Shown here piece after piece: positions 59,291 to 64,000 of a stretch of 64,000 nucleotides of DNA. Below the pieces are notes generated by a model. It was not told the origin of the DNA, ran no database searches, and saw only the letters and a program-made list of their open reading frames with translations. Location: positions 1-64,000 of the forward strand of contig CAWARA010000005.1 in the NCBI GenBank assembly GCA_963784195.1, read 5' to 3'. Positions within the stretch are counted from its first letter, which is position 1, and each line of letters begins with the position of its first letter. Origin of the DNA: CAVQAH01 sp963784195. GTDB taxonomy: Bacteria > Acidobacteriota > Vicinamibacteria > Vicinamibacterales > 2-12-FULL-66-21. Both the position numbers and the translations under genes were made by a program.

Positions 59291-61405
59291 TCAGTGACGG
59301 TGCTCGAGTGAGAGAACTGCGATGCCGATCACGACCGCCACGATCGCCACGAACAGAAGCCACGTGCGCTTTGGGTAGCGCATTTCAATCGTCAGGCTCC
59401 CGTCTCGCGGCGCGAGCAGTGCTATCTGTCCATCACTATCGATGAGCGGGATTTGCTGTGCTTCGAACCACGCAGTCCAGGCGGGGTAGAAGTGCGTGCG
59501 CAGGAGCACTCGCTCACCGGCGCGCACCGACTCCAGTTCGACGCGGGCACCAAGCAAGGTGCGTCCGGTGATGCGGCCTCTGCCGTTCGCAACCACGATG
59601 TCGCGCGCATCCGAATTCTTGAACTCGTAATGCGACCACGGGTCAGCCGACCATCGGCGAATGAACAAAGGATCGGCATCGAAGAACTGACGGGCTGCCC
59701 GGCTCCAGACGACCACGTGCTTGACGCCCCAGCGCGTCAGTTCAGCGTGTACGGCGTCGGGGCTCGTCACGGAGATGGATGCGCCGCGGAACGCACCACC
59801 CGCGAGTACCTCGTCGCGCTGCGGACACCATTGCCACCCGTCCCACATCCCGGCATAGAGACGCAGGCCCGTGAGGCGAGGGACCACGCTCTCGAAGTGT
59901 GCGGGCACTGGCGCGGGTTCGACGTCGCGCGCGGGATCGGCGTCCATGTCGCGGTGAGGTGTGTTTTCCAGCAGCACGAGCGCGCCATCCAGCCCTCGCA
60001 ACTGCGCGATCAGGCCCGGCTCGATTTCTGACGCATCACGAACGTGCGGAACGGGGTGCAGCCAGATCTGCAAGTAGAGAATCGTCAGCGCCGCGATCGA
60101 CCAGCGCCTCCACGCGTGCTGTTCGATCAGACCGATGAGTCCGGCGATCGCCACCGGCGTGCACACCGACAGCAAGTGATGCGGGCGAACGAAAAGGTAC
60201 GCAGTATCCGCGGTCTGCAGGCGCGTCAGCGCGAATGCGCTCACGGCGACGACCGCGTAATAGCGAGTCCGCCCGCGGCCGCGCCATGCCACGACCAGCA
60301 GGAGCGGCAGCAGGACATAGGTCAGGCCGGTCGAATCGTTGAACCAGCGGCCGGGAAGCCACACCAGCTCGACGTTGTAGAAAATCTTTCGCACGAACGC
60401 GAACCAGTCGATCGAGTGGTTCGGATCGAGGATGACGTTGTTGGCGATGAAATAGTCCGGGTATCGCCAGAGCTCCCATGTCAGGGGCAATACCGCCACC
60501 AGTGCACATGTCCCGGCAATCGCCGCGCGGATCGCGCGCCGCATGTCGCGCGCGAGGACGGCATCGACGAGCAGGAAGAGCCCTGCGTAGATGAAGAAAC
60601 CGGTATGCGACCAGGCGAGCAGCGCGAGCGCAACGACCAGCAGCGGCCCGCCCCATCGGCGCTCCGCAGCGGCTGCATGCCCCGCCATCAACGCCATCAT
60701 CGTCATCGCCACGCCCGCGAGCGAGTTGGTGTCGCCGCTGCGCAGGAGCAGGTAGGACATCGACATCACGCCGATCGCGGCGAGGCCCGCACCGAGCCTG
60801 GCCTGCGACGGATCGGTCTTGTCGTCGATTCGCAAGTCGATGTAGACGACTGCCGGAATGCTCGAGAACAACAGGACGTGCGTCAGGTGGAAGCCGATCG
60901 CATCGCCAAAGGTCAGCATTGGCAGCAGCGCGACGAGCGTGAGGCTCTGCGTGATGTCAGAGGACGTCTGGTACCCGCCAAGGAAGTTCCAGTTCCAGCC
61001 GACCGCCGCGCCTTGCTTCAACAGCTCGATCCCGTCGATGGTTGAGAGGTATCGCGTGACCCAATTGTCGAGATATGGAATCCCGCTCCAGTACGCGAGC
61101 GGGAACCAGGTGACACACGCGAAGCCAAGCCCGAGGAAACCAGCAATGAAGACGAGTGTGGCTAACAGCGTGTCCACCCGGCTTTCGACTGGCGGCGCCT
61201 TCCGGCGCGGAAGCAATAGCGCGGCGGTCGCAAGAATGAGAGCCGCTACATAGAAAGGACGCTTCGCACCATGAAGGGAGCTTTCAACCCCGGCGTAGCG
61301 CGAGGTCAGGACGAACTGCGACCACAGCAGAACGACTGAGATCGCTGCGCACAGCCGGAACGTTCGGTTGGTGAACGGGGGTGACTCCGGAATCGTGGAC
61401 ACCAT
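59291..61405 (-). CDS. Polytopic membrane protein, GT-C/YfhO-like
   Basis: An intact protein of 704 residues. About 12 hydrophobic helices fill residues 20-460 and a last helix lies near 680-700. Between them is a soluble periplasmic domain (about 470-670) including LRGLDGALVLLENTPHRDMD and RGRITGRTLLGARVELESV. An early periplasmic loop with WNWNFLGGYQTSSDITQ resembles the acidic first loop of GT-C enzymes. The ATG shares one base with the TGA of the upstream sulfatase (TGATG), so the two are translationally coupled. A role in building or modifying an extracytoplasmic glycan is inferred. Confidence 0.75.
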   Translation of the reverse strand: MVSTIPESPPFTNRTFRLCAAISVVLLWSQFVLTSRYAGVESSLHGAKRPFYVAALILATAALLLPRRKAPPVESRVDTLLATLVFIAGFLGLGFACVTWFPLAYWSGIPYLDNWVTRYLSTIDGIELLKQGAAVGWNWNFLGGYQTSSDITQSLTLVALLPMLTFGDAIGFHLTHVLLFSSIPAVVYIDLRIDDKTDPSQARLGAGLAAIGVMSMSYLLLRSGDTNSLAGVAMTMMALMAGHAAAAERRWGGPLLVVALALLAWSHTGFFIYAGLFLLVDAVLARDMRRAIRAAIAGTCALVAVLPLTWELWRYPDYFIANNVILDPNHSIDWFAFVRKIFYNVELVWLPGRWFNDSTGLTYVLLPLLLVVAWRGRGRTRYYAVVAVSAFALTRLQTADTAYLFVRPHHLLSVCTPVAIAGLIGLIEQHAWRRWSIAALTILYLQIWLHPVPHVRDASEIEPGLIAQLRGLDGALVLLENTPHRDMDADPARDVEPAPVPAHFESVVPRLTGLRLYAGMWDGWQWCPQRDEVLAGGAFRGASISVTSPDAVHAELTRWGVKHVVVWSRAARQFFDADPLFIRRWSADPWSHYEFKNSDARDIVVANGRGRITGRTLLGARVELESVRAGERVLLRTHFYPAWTAWFEAQQIPLIDSDGQIALLAPRDGSLTIEMRYPKRTWLLFVAIVAVVIGIAVLSLEHRH

Positions 61406-63270
61406 CACCGCACGGCCGCAAGCAGCCGTTCCACCTCGGAGCGCTGGGGTGCGCCGGCCGGCAGCCGCTTCAGCAGTTCCGTGGCTTCCGATGCCGCCTC
61501 TTGTCTCCGGCCCGCGCGCGCGAAGGCGATTGCGAGGTTGAACCTGGCCTGGTGGAAGTCCGGATCGAGCGTCAACGCGCGCTGCAACAGGGGCACAGCG
61601 GCGAGCGGCTGCCCGCTATCCGACGTCAGCACGCCCTGGTTCGCGATGACCACCGGATTGTCCGGCTCGAGCGCAGCCGCGTCCCGCAGTGCCGCCAGCG
61701 CCTGGTCGACGCGGCGCGCGGCTGCATAGCAGGACGCCAGGCCGAGGTGCGCGTCGGCGGTCGGCAGCCTGGCGCTGATGGCGGCGCGAAAGTGCGGCTC
61801 GGCTTCCGGGCACCGGTTGGTTTCAGCCAGCACGTATCCAAGGCGCATGTGCGCCTGCGGGTTCTGGGCGTCGTCCTTCAGGATCGCGCGAAGGGCACTC
61901 TCCAGATCAGCTCCGGACAGCTCGCCGGACGTCACGCGCGCGATCCGTGCAGCGAGCTCGCGCCGGTCCTTGGGATCCGGACGTGACGAACCCTGAGCCG
62001 CCGGGCTCCCGGAGACGTAGCCAAGGGCCTGAAGGCGTCCTGCGGTTTCCGGATCGACGGCGCTCTCGGACGGAAGCATCGCGGATGAGATGCGATCGAC
62101 CCGGTCGGACATTGCCGCCGCGCGCTTTTGATCCGTGCCGAGGACATTACGCATTTCCGCTTCGTCCGTCGTCAGCGCATACAGTTCAGGCTTGGGCGCT
62201 GCGATGAACTTGAAACCATCGGCTCGAACGCTGCGCAGTGGACTCCAGCCGAAGTCGAGCAGCGGCGCGAACGATTCGGCGTAGAGCTCACGCGCCGAAA
62301 GCGTGTTCCCAGCCTTCGCCTTCGCTGAAGCTACGGACATGAGCACGGGGGCCAGATCGACACCATCCGAGTCGAACGCGCCGACGCCGAGCCATCGGGT
62401 GACGGTTGGCGCGATGTCGACCAGCGTCACAGGATCGCCGACCACGCGCTGCGTCAGCCCGGGTCCGGCGAGGATCAGCGGCACGCGCAGGGTTGTGTCG
62501 TAGACGAAGATGCTGTGGCCGATTTCGCCGTGCTCGCCGAAGGCCTCGCCGTGATCGGCCGTCAGAACGATCAACGTCGAGGCGGCCGCCGGACCAAGCG
62601 CGGCAATCAGCCGGCCGATCTGCCGGTCTGATTCTGCGACCTCTCCGTCGTATCTCACGTCGGCCGGACTTCGATCTCCCGGGCTGCCGTATGGCGCATG
62701 CGGTTCGAACAGGTGAACCCAGAGAAAGAACCGCGAGTTACGCTGTTTGTCGAGCCACGCGATTGCCTCATCTACGACCGTGCTGCCCGGACGTTCATTG
62801 GCGATCCGCCCCTGCGGACCGCGAGGCATGCGGTCCCCGTAGTCCGAGAAACCCTTGATCAGCCCGAACCGCCGGTCCAACGGGAAAGCCCCGACGAAGG
62901 CTCCCGTCGCAAAACCCGAACGCCCCAGCGTCTCCGCGAGCGTCGGCGTCTCCAAATTCATCCGCATCCCGTTGTGACGCGCGCCATGGCCGGGCGGATA
63001 CCGCCCAGTCATCAGCGATGCGTGCGACGTGAGCGTGATTGGCGCCGTTGCGTACGCCCGCTCGAACCGCACACCCCGCGCCGCCAGCGCATCCATAGCC
63101 GGCGTCTGGGCCCGCGGATACCCATACGCCCCAACCCGATCCGCCCGCAACGTATCGACCGTGATGATCAACAGGTTGCGGGCTGGGGTCGGCTGTGCCG
63201 CCGGTTGCTCATGTCGATTGCACGCAGCTAGCGCGAAGACGATGACGAGGGAAATGAGGATACGAACCAC
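61405..63270 (-). CDS. Sulfatase-fold lipoprotein with TPR domain
   Basis: An intact 621-residue protein. The signal peptide ends in the lipobox LAAC (C17). The sulfatase-fold domain (30-380) has LLIITVDTLRADRVG, LTADHGEAFGEHGE and HDTTLRVPLILAGPG-like elements. The nucleophile position reads T79-L-T-S-H83, so Thr replaces the Cys or Ser that formylglycine sulfatases need. The TPR array spans about 440-615. It starts with GTG. It is the first gene of a two-gene operon with the membrane protein above. It has the same layout as the sulfatase near 34-36 kb. A phosphoester or phosphotransfer activity is as likely as sulfate removal. Confidence 0.88.
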   Translation of the reverse strand: MVRILISLVIVFALAACNRHEQPAAQPTPARNLLIITVDTLRADRVGAYGYPRAQTPAMDALAARGVRFERAYATAPITLTSHASLMTGRYPPGHGARHNGMRMNLETPTLAETLGRSGFATGAFVGAFPLDRRFGLIKGFSDYGDRMPRGPQGRIANERPGSTVVDEAIAWLDKQRNSRFFLWVHLFEPHAPYGSPGDRSPADVRYDGEVAESDRQIGRLIAALGPAAASTLIVLTADHGEAFGEHGEIGHSIFVYDTTLRVPLILAGPGLTQRVVGDPVTLVDIAPTVTRWLGVGAFDSDGVDLAPVLMSVASAKAKAGNTLSARELYAESFAPLLDFGWSPLRSVRADGFKFIAAPKPELYALTTDEAEMRNVLGTDQKRAAAMSDRVDRISSAMLPSESAVDPETAGRLQALGYVSGSPAAQGSSRPDPKDRRELAARIARVTSGELSGADLESALRAILKDDAQNPQAHMRLGYVLAETNRCPEAEPHFRAAISARLPTADAHLGLASCYAAARRVDQALAALRDAAALEPDNPVVIANQGVLTSDSGQPLAAVPLLQRALTLDPDFHQARFNLAIAFARAGRRQEAASEATELLKRLPAGAPQRSEVERLLAAVR

Positions 63271-63300
63271 GTTCAGATCACTATAGGCCCGAACCGAACC

Positions 63301-63348
63301 CCCGTGCGAACCAACGTGTGAACCCCCGTGTGAACCAACGTGTGAACC
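63301..63348. repeat. Two 24-bp direct repeats
   Basis: Units 63301-63324 and 63325-63348 differ at one position. Each also contains two GTGYGAAC half-units, so GTGTGAAC occurs four times in 48 bp. They sit between the divergent sulfatase and beta-propeller genes, where they could bind a regulator of either. Confidence 0.65.
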
Positions 63349-63384
63349 CCCGGAACCCCATTCGGGTTAATCTTACGAGTCCCC

Positions 63385-64000
63385 ATGCGCGAGCGCGAAT
63401 CGAGATTCCTGAACGTCATTCTTCTGTGCGTGGCTGCCCTGGCGACCGTCGTCGCACAGGCGCCGCCGGCAGCCCCACCCCGTGAGTCCGGCCAGGAGCG
63501 GCACCTGGCCAATATCCGTCAGCTCACGCACGGCGGAGAGAACGCGGAAGCGTACTTCTCTTCAGACGGTAGCCGTTTGATTTACCAATCGACGCGGCCC
63601 GACCACCCGTGCGATCAGATCTATTCGATGAAGATCGACGGCACGGACTCGATGAGGGTGAGTACCGGCACGGGCCGCACGACCTGTGGATATTTCTATC
63701 CGAACGGGCGGCATCTGCTCTTTGCGTCCACGCACGAGACGTCACGCGAGTGTCCTCCGCGGCCGAGCTTCGCTCGCGGCTACGTGTGGCCCGTCTATCC
63801 CGGATACGACATCTATCGCGCGGATCTCGACGGAGGCAACATCACGCCACTGACGCGAACGACCGGCTACGACGCCGAAGCGACCATCGCTGCGGACGGA
63901 CTGATCGTGTTCACGAGCGTCCGTGATGGCGACATGGAGATCTACTCGATGAAGGCGGACGGCTCCGACGTCAAGCGGCTCACGAATCGGCCGGGCCCGG
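63385..64000 (+). CDS. TolB/PD40-type beta-propeller protein (partial)
   Basis: The reading frame is open from ATG 63385 to the window end (at least 205 residues). A signal peptide (FLNVILLCVAALATVVAQ) precedes WD40-like PD40 repeats: IRQLTHGGENAEAYFSSDGS, LIYQSTRPD with IYSMKIDGTD, and IVFTSVRDGDMEIYSMKADG. PD40 propellers serve in TolB and in prolyl-oligopeptidase or amidohydrolase fusions; the missing C terminus would decide which. It is periplasmic. It is divergent from the sulfatase-TPR lipoprotein. Confidence 0.8.
   Translation, partial: MRERESRFLNVILLCVAALATVVAQAPPAAPPRESGQERHLANIRQLTHGGENAEAYFSSDGSRLIYQSTRPDHPCDQIYSMKIDGTDSMRVSTGTGRTTCGYFYPNGRHLLFASTHETSRECPPRPSFARGYVWPVYPGYDIYRADLDGGNITPLTRTTGYDAEATIAADGLIVFTSVRDGDMEIYSMKADGSDVKRLTNRPGP

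Overview
The window looks like a chromosomal segment of an uncultured, high-GC, Gram-negative soil-type bacterium, most likely Acidobacteriota (class Vicinamibacteria or a close relative). The reasons are four MacB/FtsX-like permeases of the acidobacterial ADOP type, a PadR regulator paired with one of them, Ser/Thr kinases fused to TPR domains, an Oar-like TonB-dependent receptor, sulfatase-TPR proteins, a class II photolyase and many palindromic intergenic repeats. This placement is inferred from gene content; no rRNA or tRNA gene was seen.

Layout. 0-5.7 kb: ADOP permease and PadR on the minus strand, divergent from a second ADOP permease, with a short perfect palindrome between them. 5.8-11.7 kb: two tandem kinase-TPR paralogues; the second has lost its catalytic residues, and a MITE-like element lies between them. 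11.8-24 kb: EF-hand protein, M14 carboxypeptidase, AraC regulator, small lipoprotein, DUF2079 membrane protein, third ADOP permease and a metzincin-type protease. 24.1-31 kb: receiver protein, DUF2934, CsaA, SDR, SRPBCC membrane protein, D-aminoacylase-like amidohydrolase and photolyase. 31.1-33.8 kb: ahcY beside an ArsR-methyltransferase fusion (methyl cycle). 34-39.3 kb: sulfatase-TPR convergent with an Oar-like receptor. 39.6-42.6 kb: sensor kinase and NarL-type regulator. 43.2-51.5 kb: glycan cluster with a TIM-barrel hydrolase/GT2 fusion, three tandem paralogues of one glycosyltransferase-like family, a GT2 and a YdjC/ChbG deacetylase. 51.7-59 kb: DUF885 remnant, FmdB, fourth ADOP permease, outer-membrane protein, ABC exporter and APH-like kinase, nearly all disrupted. 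59-64 kb: membrane glycan protein translationally coupled to an intact sulfatase-TPR lipoprotein, divergent from a partial beta-propeller protein.

Roughly half of the genes carry at least one single-base frameshift. Flanking frames continue recognisable protein sequence, so most breaks look like consensus errors of a long-read or low-coverage assembly. They are densest at 39.6-42 kb and 46-59 kb, where real decay cannot be excluded. Coordinates of broken genes span the reconstructed gene.

The most unusual content is: the pseudokinase-TPR paralogue; the triplicated glycosyltransferase-like family in the glycan cluster; two homologous noncoding leaders (39.3-39.5 kb and 59.0-59.3 kb) with a compensated hairpin; two palindromes spaced 20 bp upstream of the NarL-type regulator; a MITE-like element with 30-bp inverted ends; and families of heptamer and palindromic repeats at gene ends.
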